Positions 1 through 6,438 of a stretch of DNA of 7,361 bases are shown here, piece after piece. The stretch covers positions 1 through 7,361 of the forward strand of contig JAUVDZ010000057.1 of assembly GCA_030595015.1 (NCBI GenBank), read 5' to 3'. Both the position numbers and the translations under genes were made by a program. A model generated the notes under the pieces. The model was not told where the DNA came from. It saw only the letters and a program-made list of their open reading frames with translations, and did no database searches. The stretch comes from Candidatus Peregrinibacteria bacterium (GTDB lineage: Bacteria; Patescibacteriota; Gracilibacteria; UBA1369; PNNO01). Position 1 is the stretch's first letter, and the number at the start of each line of letters is the position of its first letter.

Positions 1-75
1 GTCAAAGCGTTTATCAAAAAAGACATTGCCTCCGCCTGTTTTTCCATGGATATTTGAATGGGTTCGGTTGTTCAT
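1..75 (-). CDS. Possible 5' end of a divergent gene, unidentified (partial)
   Basis: Reading the minus strand from an ATG at 75-73, the frame is open to the window edge (25 codons) and has an in-frame stop shortly upstream of the ATG. The peptide starts MNNRTHSNIHGK and continues TGGGNVFFDKRFD, a glycine-containing, polar N-terminus that I cannot assign to a family. No Shine-Dalgarno sequence is visible, but the other genes here lack one too. Competing readings exist. A second minus-strand ATG at 47-45 gives MEKQAEAMSFLINAL. A plus-strand frame from 1 ends at TGA 55-57 and could be the tail of an upstream gene. The long hairpin ending two bases before the ATG at 75 would be unusual for an efficiently translated start. 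The gene is therefore only a candidate. Confidence 0.3.
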   Translation of the reverse strand, partial: MNNRTHSNIHGKTGGGNVFFDKRFD

Positions 76-142
76 GATATCGAAGTTAAAGGGTCGGTAT
101 TATTCTACCGAACCCTCTTCGATGTGTCTGAACTTATTCAGA
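60..142. promoter_or_regulatory. Cluster of strong inverted repeats upstream of aspS
   Basis: A composite hairpin spans 77-125. Its outer stem is ATCGAAG (79-85) with CTTCGAT (117-123), extended by two weaker pairs. Its inner stem is GGGTCGGTA (91-99) with TACCGAACCC (106-115), with one bulged A and a six-base loop. GGGTTCGGT (60-68) is also a perfect complement of ACCGAACCC (107-115), so it competes with 91-99 for the same partner. A smaller hairpin, TCTGAA/TTCAGA, lies at 127-142. The whole cluster is upstream of the predicted aspS start of transcription, so it would not be in the aspS mRNA. It could be the leader of a minus-strand transcript, a weak bidirectional terminator (neither side has a good T-run), or a protein-binding site. 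Confidence 0.5.
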
Positions 143-154
143 GTGTCGTTTCGA

Positions 155-183
155 TTGACCAAAAGTTTATATACAATTATATT
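155..183 (+). promoter_or_regulatory. Sigma70-type promoter for aspS
   Basis: TTGACC at 155-160 is a five-of-six match to the -35 consensus. After a 17-base spacer comes TATATT at 178-183, a five-of-six match to the -10 consensus. Transcription would begin near 190, giving aspS a leader of roughly 24 bases. The promoter lies inside the open frame that extends upstream from the aspS start, which supports the internal start at 214. On the opposite strand a TATAAT (181-176) overlaps this -10, so a divergent promoter could share the same AT-rich core; no good -35 accompanies it. Confidence 0.65.
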
Positions 184-213
184 CAACTAGTATTAATTAA
201 AAATGTTACAAAA

Positions 214-1983
214 ATGTATAGAACACACACATGTAATGAACTAACAAAAAAATCCGATGGCGAAATAGTGAAACTTGCCGGATGGGTGCACAGAAGACGT
301 GATCATGGAGGTTTGATCTTTATTGATCTACGTGACGGATATGGCTTAACTCAGATAGTTTTTGATCCTGACAATAGTAATGCTTTTGAAATTGGAGATA
401 AATGCAGATCAGAATTTGTTTTAGAGATAGAAGGAAAAGTTCGATTAAGACCAGACGGTCAAACTAATGAGAATTTAGAAACAGGAGCAATCGAAGTATT
501 GGTTGAAAAGGCAATTATTTTAAATGAGGCAAAGACTCCCCCATTTGAAGTTGATCAGGATAAAGAAGTTAGCGAAGAATTAAGAATGAAATTCAGGTAT
601 GTGGATTTAAGACGTGAAAGACTTCATAAAAATATTGTGAATCGACATAAAATTTTCTCTTTTATGAGAAGATATTTGGATGATCAGAAATTTCTGGATA
701 TTGAAACTCCAATGATGATCAAAGGAACGCCTGAAGGAAGCCGGGAATACATTGTACCTTCGCGGTTATTTCCTGGTCATTTTTATGTACTCCCTCAATC
801 TCCACAACAACTAAAACAGCTTTTGATGATTTCATCTTTTGATAAATATTATCAAATGGCTCGATGTTTTAGAGATGAAGATTTACGTGGAGACAGACAG
901 CCGGAATTCACACAATTAGATATTGAAATGGCATTTGTTCATGAAGATGATGTTATGGAAGTTACTGAAAAACTAATGACAGATTTATCAAAAGAATTAT
1001 ATTCAGATCGTAAAATGATGAACGAACCATTCAGAAGAATAACCTGGCATGACGCAATGAACACTTATGGAAGCGACAAACCAGACTTGCGCTTTGAAAT
1101 GAAATTTGTGGATTTAAGCGAGGTTCTTGCAACTTGTGATTTCAAGGTTTTCTCTGGAACTATTAAAAGTGGTGGAATTGTTAAAGCTTTAAGAGTTAAA
1201 GGTGGAGCAGAATTTACACGAAAAGAAATCGATGAATTAGAAGAAACAGCAAAAACTTATGGTGCTAAAGGTCTTGCATATATTAAATTCACAAAAGATG
1301 GGCCTGAAGGAGGGATTGCAAAATTCTTCAAAGAAGATGAAATGGCAAGAATTAAAGAACATACTAAAGCCACTGAAGGCGATATTATTTTCTTTGCCGC
1401 AGATAAATTTCAGGTAGCTTGCGAATCACTAGGGCAAGTTAGATTAGCCTGTGGTCACAAACTCAATCTAATAGATGAAAACGTACTTTGTTACTTATGG
1501 GTTACAAACTTCCCGATGTTCCATTATAACGAGCAAGAACAACAGTTGTCTGCTGAACATCATCCTTTCACTCATCCTTTAGAAGAAGATTTAGAAAAAC
1601 TCGACACAAATCCAGAAGAAGTCAGAGCATATGCATATGATTTAGTTTTAAACGGAGTTGAACTTGGTGGTGGAAGTATTAGAATCCATGAACCAAAGCT
1701 TCAATCTAAAATTTTTGAATTATTAAAGATCTCAAAAGAAGATGCTGACAAACGGTTCGGACATCTTTTAAGAGCATTTGAATATGGAGCTCCGCCACAT
1801 GGCGGAATTGCTTTAGGAATGGACAGAGTTGTTATGATTCTTGAAAAAGAACCTAATATTCGCGAAGTTATAGCCTTCCCTAAAGATCAAAGAGCACGTG
1901 ATTTAATGCTTGACGCGCCTTCAGTAATGCCTGCAGAGGTAATTGGCGAGATGCATATTGATGTTAGGATGCCTAAACAATAG
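214..1983 (+). CDS. aspS: Aspartyl-tRNA synthetase, bacterial type, probably non-discriminating
   Basis: The enzyme activates aspartate with ATP in the cytoplasm and loads it on tRNA-Asp. The 589-residue product matches the bacterial family length (E. coli has 590). An N-terminal OB-fold for the anticodon (about 1-105) carries WVHRRRDHGGLIFIDLRD. The class II core follows, with motif 1 around Pro166 (FLDIETP), motif 2 at 219-238 (FRDEDLRGDRQPEFTQLDIE) and motif 3 at 530-538 (GGIALGMDR, Arg538). The core is interrupted by the GAD insertion (about 300-410), typical of bacterial AspRS. The frame is open back to an ATG at 58, but MYRTHTCNEL at 214 aligns with the family N-terminus and sits just after the promoter, so the 52 upstream residues are probably not translated. 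No Shine-Dalgarno sequence is visible; the leader is A/T-rich. His31 and Gly82 match the pair reported for enzymes that also charge tRNA-Asn, which implies downstream GatCAB (inference). The gene ends in TAG. Confidence 0.97.
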   Translation: MYRTHTCNELTKKSDGEIVKLAGWVHRRRDHGGLIFIDLRDGYGLTQIVFDPDNSNAFEIGDKCRSEFVLEIEGKVRLRPDGQTNENLETGAIEVLVEKAIILNEAKTPPFEVDQDKEVSEELRMKFRYVDLRRERLHKNIVNRHKIFSFMRRYLDDQKFLDIETPMMIKGTPEGSREYIVPSRLFPGHFYVLPQSPQQLKQLLMISSFDKYYQMARCFRDEDLRGDRQPEFTQLDIEMAFVHEDDVMEVTEKLMTDLSKELYSDRKMMNEPFRRITWHDAMNTYGSDKPDLRFEMKFVDLSEVLATCDFKVFSGTIKSGGIVKALRVKGGAEFTRKEIDELEETAKTYGAKGLAYIKFTKDGPEGGIAKFFKEDEMARIKEHTKATEGDIIFFAADKFQVACESLGQVRLACGHKLNLIDENVLCYLWVTNFPMFHYNEQEQQLSAEHHPFTHPLEEDLEKLDTNPEEVRAYAYDLVLNGVELGGGSIRIHEPKLQSKIFELLKISKEDADKRFGHLLRAFEYGAPPHGGIALGMDRVVMILEKEPNIREVIAFPKDQRARDLMLDAPSVMPAEVIGEMHIDVRMPKQ

Positions 1984-2013
1984 GTACACGACTGTATACG
2001 TACTGTACATCTA

Positions 2014-2036
2014 GCGCTTCCTTAAAGGGCATTTTT
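2014..2036 (+). terminator. Possible intrinsic terminator after aspS
   Basis: GCGCTT (2014-2019) pairs with AAGGGC (2025-2030) around a five-base loop, with one G-G mismatch. A five-T run follows at 2032-2036. It lies 30 bases after the aspS stop and directly before the next -10 element. The stem is short and imperfect, so termination may be weak, and the T-run may instead belong to the promoter motif shared with 4615-4628. Confidence 0.35.
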
Positions 2037-2040
2037 AGGG

Positions 2041-2046
2041 TATAAT
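2041..2046 (+). promoter_or_regulatory. -10 element for the VirD4/TraG-like ATPase gene
   Basis: A perfect TATAAT is preceded by TTTTTAGGG and followed by ATATATA. Transcription would start near 2053, leaving only about 17 untranslated bases before the ATG at 2070. I see no convincing -35 at 16-18 bases upstream. The same arrangement, a T-run then GG then TATAAT, occurs before the wall-protein gene at 4615-4628. Confidence 0.5.
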
Positions 2047-2069
2047 ATATATAAGCCAAATTATATCTT

Positions 2070-4535
2070 ATGGACTTAATTATCAACATAATCATAGGTT
2101 TACTCATTGTCGGAGCCATAGCTCTGGCAGCTCTTGTTATGTGGAGATTATTTAGAAATTACGAAAGAACTCTTGATATGGTCTTTCTTAAAGTAATAGT
2201 CCCACAGTTAGAATCTAAAGAAGATAAAGAAAAAGAAAGCGAAGCTTTTTCAACTGGAAAAGATTTTAAAGAAGTATTAGGTGTGATGAATCATTTTTTT
2301 ACTTCTCTTCATAGTATATATGGTTCAAGATTTAAAGATAAAGTTATTGGAGGGCAGGATTTTCTGTCATTAGAATTAGCAGTTATCAACAGTGAAATAG
2401 TCTTTTATATAGTTTGTCCAAAAGAACTTGAAACACTTATAGAAAAACAATTAACATCTTATTATCCTGATTGTTTCATTGAAAAAATGCAGGATTACAA
2501 TATTTTCAAATCAGGATATAAAACAGGTGGCCACTATATGAGGCTCAATAAAAATTCCGTAATCCCCTTTAAATCATACAGTCGATTAAATTCTGATCCT
2601 TTAAACACAATAATTAACGTTTTATCTAAATTTGAGGCTGATGAAGGTGCTTCAATTCAAATAATGGTAAGACCAAAAGGTGATGGATGGCAGAAAAAAG
2701 GAAAAGCAAAGGCAGAAGACTTATTTAATAAAAAGAATAAACTAAGATCACCATTGAATCCTTTATCGTGGCTTAGTGCAATTTTTGATATGATGATCAG
2801 AGGCGATAAAGCTACAGAATTAAATCAGGATCAACCAGGCAGAACAACACCAGCTGAAGAAGAAGAAGTTAAAGCAATTGAGGAAAAAAATTCTCAACCG
2901 GGCTGGGAAACAATTATTAGAGTGATAGCATCTGCAAAAACAAAAAAAGAATTAAATTCACACTTAACAAACATTAGAAGTGCCTTTTCTCAATATACAA
3001 GTACAGACGGAAACGGCTTCAGTTATACTGTTTGGCACAATAGCAAAAATTTAATAAAAGACTTTATATTCAGAAACTTCAAAAGACCTTTTGTTTATTG
3101 GATGCGTCAAAAAAAGTCAGTATTGAGTTGTGAAGAATTGGCGAGCCTGTATCATATTCCAAATGTAAAATACAACCGCTCCCCTGCTATTGCGTGGCAA
3201 AGATTTAAAATAGCGCCACCTCCGGCAAATCTACCTAAAGAAGGTATCTTGTTGGGTCATAATCATTATCGTGGTGAAAAGACTCCTATATATATTAAGA
3301 ACGAAGATAGATTCAGACATTTTTATGTAATTGGACAAACCGGTACAGGTAAATCATCTATCATGCAGGTTATGATTAGACAGGATTTAGCGAACGGTAA
3401 CGGTTTATGCATTGTTGATCCACATGGCCAGCTAATTGAAGATATTATCCCGTTTATCCCTCGTGATCGTGCAGATGATGTTATTTACTTTAATCCGTCT
3501 GATTTAGAACGTCCTATGGGTATTAATCTCCTTGAAGGCGATACTCCTGAAGAAAGAGAATTAGTAGCTTTAGATGCTATGAATATTATGATTAAATTAT
3601 TTAATGAAGAAGTATTTGGACCCCGAATTCAGGATTATTTCCGTAATGGTTGTTTAACTTTGATGGAGGATCCTGATGGCGGAGCTTTGACTGATATTGT
3701 GCGTTTATTTACAGATGATGAATATCAGAAGCTAAAAGTTGAACATGTTAAAAACCCTATAGTCAGGTCGTTTTGGGAGAACCAGATGGCAAAAACAGGT
3801 GCCAGAGAGAAACAGGAAATGATACCTTACTTTGCTGCGAAATTTGGTCAGTTTGTTACAAACACAATGATGCGAAATATTATTGGACAAACTAAATCAA
3901 GTTTTGATTTTAGCGAAGCCATGAACAATAATAAGATCCTTTTAATGAATCTTTCAAAAGGTGCTACAGGTGAAATTAACTCAAAACTTTTAGGTCTAAT
4001 TATTGTACAAAAAATCCAGATGGCGGCTTTACGAAGGCAGAATAAAGACAAAGGTGAACGTAAAGATTTCTTCTTATATATAGATGAGTTCCAGAATTAC
4101 ATTACAGAAAGTATTGAAACAATCTTATCAGAAGCCCGAAAATACCGTTTAGGATTAATAATGGCACATCAATATATTAAGCAGCTCGAAGGTGATGATG
4201 GTAAATCTAAAGTTAAAGATGCAGTATTCGGAAACGTTGGGACAATCCTTTCTTATAAGATTGGTGCACAGGATGCTGAGTTTATGGCAAAAGAAATGAC
4301 TCCTGTTTTCTCTGAACAGGATTTAATTAATATTGATAAATATAAGGCAGTTATGAAGTTATCGATTGATACTCAACCCTCTAAGCCATTCAGTATAATC
4401 CCTGTTAATCCTTATCTCGAAAAAGGTGATCCGGAGGTTGGAGAAGCCATAAAGCAGCTTTCTAGATTAACTTATGGCCGAGACAAATCTTTTGTAGATC
4501 GGGAAATCCTACGAAGGATTGGAGCGATTTCATAA
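2070..4535 (+). CDS. Membrane-anchored VirD4/TraG-like ATPase
   Basis: The 821-residue protein has one N-terminal membrane helix (about 4-27, IINIIIGLLIVGAIALAALV) followed by basic residues (R26, R29), which predicts a cytoplasmic body. Residues 60-400 form an N-terminal region I cannot name. It contains a charged, flexible stretch (about 205-275) rich in Lys and Glu. The C-terminal half is a RecA-like motor of the VirD4/TraG/HerA group. It has Walker A GQTGTGKSS (422-430, Lys428), Walker B FFLYIDEF with Asp672 and Glu673, and an AHQ motif at 699-701 before a TraG/TraD-like C-terminal end. In conjugation and type IV secretion, such hexameric ATPases feed DNA or protein into a membrane channel. 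No relaxase, VirB4 or VirB6-like gene lies beside it here, so the substrate and partner complex are unknown. The start at 2070 precedes the membrane helix directly and lacks a Shine-Dalgarno sequence. The stop is TAA. Family assignment is firm; the biological role is inferred. Confidence 0.88.
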   Translation: MDLIINIIIGLLIVGAIALAALVMWRLFRNYERTLDMVFLKVIVPQLESKEDKEKESEAFSTGKDFKEVLGVMNHFFTSLHSIYGSRFKDKVIGGQDFLSLELAVINSEIVFYIVCPKELETLIEKQLTSYYPDCFIEKMQDYNIFKSGYKTGGHYMRLNKNSVIPFKSYSRLNSDPLNTIINVLSKFEADEGASIQIMVRPKGDGWQKKGKAKAEDLFNKKNKLRSPLNPLSWLSAIFDMMIRGDKATELNQDQPGRTTPAEEEEVKAIEEKNSQPGWETIIRVIASAKTKKELNSHLTNIRSAFSQYTSTDGNGFSYTVWHNSKNLIKDFIFRNFKRPFVYWMRQKKSVLSCEELASLYHIPNVKYNRSPAIAWQRFKIAPPPANLPKEGILLGHNHYRGEKTPIYIKNEDRFRHFYVIGQTGTGKSSIMQVMIRQDLANGNGLCIVDPHGQLIEDIIPFIPRDRADDVIYFNPSDLERPMGINLLEGDTPEERELVALDAMNIMIKLFNEEVFGPRIQDYFRNGCLTLMEDPDGGALTDIVRLFTDDEYQKLKVEHVKNPIVRSFWENQMAKTGAREKQEMIPYFAAKFGQFVTNTMMRNIIGQTKSSFDFSEAMNNNKILLMNLSKGATGEINSKLLGLIIVQKIQMAALRRQNKDKGERKDFFLYIDEFQNYITESIETILSEARKYRLGLIMAHQYIKQLEGDDGKSKVKDAVFGNVGTILSYKIGAQDAEFMAKEMTPVFSEQDLINIDKYKAVMKLSIDTQPSKPFSIIPVNPYLEKGDPEVGEAIKQLSRLTYGRDKSFVDREILRRIGAIS

Positions 4536-4619
4536 AAAATCCTTCCAATAAGCCAAAAATACTAAACAACACTTTTTTCAGGCTGTCTATTGATAGTAAA
4601 GGCGTAAGTACTGGTTTTT

Positions 4620-4628
4620 TGGTATAAT
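4620..4628 (+). promoter_or_regulatory. Extended -10 promoter for the wall-protein gene
   Basis: TGGTATAAT at 4620-4628 is a perfect extended -10 element (TGnTATAAT), which can work without a strong -35. It follows a six-T run (4615-4620). TTGATA at 4590-4595 resembles a -35 but is 27 bases away, too far to pair with it. Transcription would start near 4635, giving a leader of about 100 bases that contains the hairpins at 4635-4710. Confidence 0.6.
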
Positions 4629-4634
4629 TATATG

Positions 4635-4710
4635 AGGTGTTGAGTTCGTAAACTCACGCTTAGCTCGCGATAATATTTCGCTCGCCAAGAGACTCGCTAA
4701 AGCTCGTCTC
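4635..4710 (+). promoter_or_regulatory. Structured, G+C-rich leader of the wall-protein mRNA
   Basis: Three hairpins follow one another. The first (4635-4661) has a perfect core TGAGTT-CGTA-AACTCA (4641-4656), extended by five more pairs (two G-U) past one bulged T. The second pairs GCGA (4667-4670) with TCGC (4678-4681). The third pairs GAGAC (4689-4693) with GTCTC (4706-4710), with an inner GC/GC and a TAAA loop. The tetramer CTCG recurs at 4664, 4681, 4693 and 4703. This block stands out from its AT-rich surroundings and is followed by a 27-base A-rich stretch up to the ATG. It could be a leader RNA controlling expression or a dispersed repeat copy. I do not recognise it as a known riboswitch class. 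Confidence 0.45.
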
Positions 4711-4737
4711 CGATAAAATCAAAATAAAAAATAAAAA

Positions 4738-6438
4738 ATGAATATAAACAAAAGTACATATTGGCAAACAAAATATACCTTACTCGCGATTATTGGTTTG
4801 ATCTTATATTTTGGAATCTACCAACTTGCTCATGGAGCATATCAGCAGTACTTTACAATTAGTGCATACTACTCTCCTATTGAAGGTCAGGAAAGATATG
4901 TAACAGGTAGTTTAGCAGGCGACATTCGTTTAAATGGTAGCGGAGTTAATAGTGCGGATGGAACTCCGGTTTATCCAGGAATGATTGCTGCTCCTTCAAC
5001 TTATGCTTTTGGAACTAAAATGAATATTCCAGGTGTTGGTATAGTTGCTGTTCATGATAGAGGTGGTGCAATCGTGCATGCAGGTGAAAGAGGTCATGCA
5101 TACGACAGATTAGACATTTGGATGGGATATGGAGACCAGGGCTTAAGCAGAGCTTTAAACTGGGGAAAAAGAGATGTAGAGGCTACAGTTTATGGCATTG
5201 ATCCAAGTTTAAAAGAAAACGTATATTTAGAAGGTTTTACTCAAGCTGAAAAATTTGTAAAGAGTTTAATAAGCAAACAAAACATTTTTAAAGATGATTT
5301 ATTCTTTGGTACTTCCGGAGATAAAGTTGGAGAGTTACAGGAATATTTAACAGATCTTGGTTATTACAAAGGTAAAATCGACAAATACTATGGAGATGCA
5401 GTTTATAAAGCTGTAATTCAATTTCAGTTAGATCAGGAAATTATTGATAGAAAAGAAGAATTTGGAGCTGGATATTTAGGACCTAGATCACGTGAACAGC
5501 TTGAAGCAATAATTCAAAATAAAAGAAAAGATTTACTTCCTAAGTATAATTTAGGTAAAGATGATAATGGTGATGAAGTTAAAAAGCTTCAACAGGCTCT
5601 TAAAGACTTAGGTTATGATGTTGAAGTAACTGGGACATATGATCAACAAACTATTGATGGTGTATTTGAATTCCAAAAAGATAATGAAATCGTTGATGAA
5701 GAAACGGATGTAGGAGCTGGATATTTTGGTCCGCAAACTTATTCAGTTTTAGCTCTTAAAGCTGACGAACTAAACCATAATGTTGAAGATAATTTTGAAA
5801 AAACTATTATTGTCCAGGCTGATTATGATGCTTTTGGACTAAGTCTTCAATTAGGTGATTCTGGTGATGATGTTATTAAATTACAAGAAGAGCTACGTAA
5901 ATTTAATTTATTAAGAATTGAACCTACAGGATACTATGGGAAAGTAACTGAAAATGCAGTATTTAAATTCCAACAAATAAAAGGATTGGTAGCAGATAAA
6001 AGCTCAATTGGAGCTGGTATATTTGGCCCTGTTACAAGAGGAACAATGAATAATGTGCTTGGATATAGAGCAAACACAAAACAAATGATTGCAAGCAAAA
6101 CAGCAACATTTAACGAAAATGCTGAAAAAGATAAAAAGAGTTTTATTGCAAATATATTGAGTCCATCAGAAAGCGCAGATAAGCCTGAACCTAAAGTATT
6201 AGCATTCGCTAACGATTTAGTGTTTGGAAGCTCAGGAGAAGAAGTAGAAGAGCTTCAGCAAGCTTTAAAAGGTCTTGGATACTTCGATGGAGCAATCGTA
6301 ACTTCTTACTATGGAGACGTTACAAAAAATGCAGTTATAAAATTCCAAAAAGACAAAAACATAATTTCTACTAATGATGATCAGGGTGCTGGGCATTTTG
6401 GACCAAGCACTAGAGATCTTTTAAATTCTCTTCTTTAA
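4738..6438 (+). CDS. Exported 3D-domain protein with four peptidoglycan-binding modules
   Basis: The 566-residue protein begins with a short polar stretch and a hydrophobic segment (about 13-30). This is a signal peptide or anchor; an A-H-G site before Ala34 would suit signal peptidase I. Residues about 38-153 form a 3D domain, the double-psi barrel related to MltA-type lytic transglycosylases. VHDRGGAI holds the likely catalytic Asp107 and RLDIWMG holds Asp126. The first of the three name-giving aspartates is replaced: the usual AVDP reads AAPS at 84-87. Four PG_binding_1-like modules follow at about 188-262, 270-343, 366-442 and 493-566. Each has an LQ...L(G)Y helix, an FQ helix and a closing GAGxxGP motif (243, 326, 425, 550). 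A Ser/Lys/Glu-rich linker (443-490) separates the last two. It probably binds and may cleave peptidoglycan outside the membrane. The start has no Shine-Dalgarno sequence but an A-rich leader. Its 3' end overlaps the convergent HD gene by 29 bases. Confidence 0.9.
   Translation: MNINKSTYWQTKYTLLAIIGLILYFGIYQLAHGAYQQYFTISAYYSPIEGQERYVTGSLAGDIRLNGSGVNSADGTPVYPGMIAAPSTYAFGTKMNIPGVGIVAVHDRGGAIVHAGERGHAYDRLDIWMGYGDQGLSRALNWGKRDVEATVYGIDPSLKENVYLEGFTQAEKFVKSLISKQNIFKDDLFFGTSGDKVGELQEYLTDLGYYKGKIDKYYGDAVYKAVIQFQLDQEIIDRKEEFGAGYLGPRSREQLEAIIQNKRKDLLPKYNLGKDDNGDEVKKLQQALKDLGYDVEVTGTYDQQTIDGVFEFQKDNEIVDEETDVGAGYFGPQTYSVLALKADELNHNVEDNFEKTIIVQADYDAFGLSLQLGDSGDDVIKLQEELRKFNLLRIEPTGYYGKVTENAVFKFQQIKGLVADKSSIGAGIFGPVTRGTMNNVLGYRANTKQMIASKTATFNENAEKDKKSFIANILSPSESADKPEPKVLAFANDLVFGSSGEEVEELQQALKGLGYFDGAIVTSYYGDVTKNAVIKFQKDKNIISTNDDQGAGHFGPSTRDLLNSLL

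Noticed and set aside
76..142. T-box leader controlling aspS
   Set aside because: The conserved T-box sequence (AGGGTGGNACCGCG) is absent, and the predicted promoter lies downstream of the hairpins, so they would not be in the aspS mRNA.
2..190. Plus-strand open frame of about 62 codons ending at TAG 188-190
   Set aside because: It spans the hairpin cluster and aspS promoter, has no family resemblance, and looks like the antisense of the minus-strand candidate.
1984..2040. Operator-like palindromes in the gap (GTATAC, GTACA/TGTAC at 1984-2008)
   Set aside because: Short and common by chance in AT-rich DNA; nothing links them to a known regulator.
3848..4051. 67-codon open frame on the minus strand
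   Set aside because: It lies wholly within the ATPase motor domain, antisense to conserved sequence, with no recognisable product; a shadow frame.
2070..4535. Integrative or conjugative element signalled by the TraG-like gene
   Set aside because: No relaxase, integrase, attachment repeats or origin of transfer is visible, and base composition matches the housekeeping neighbours.
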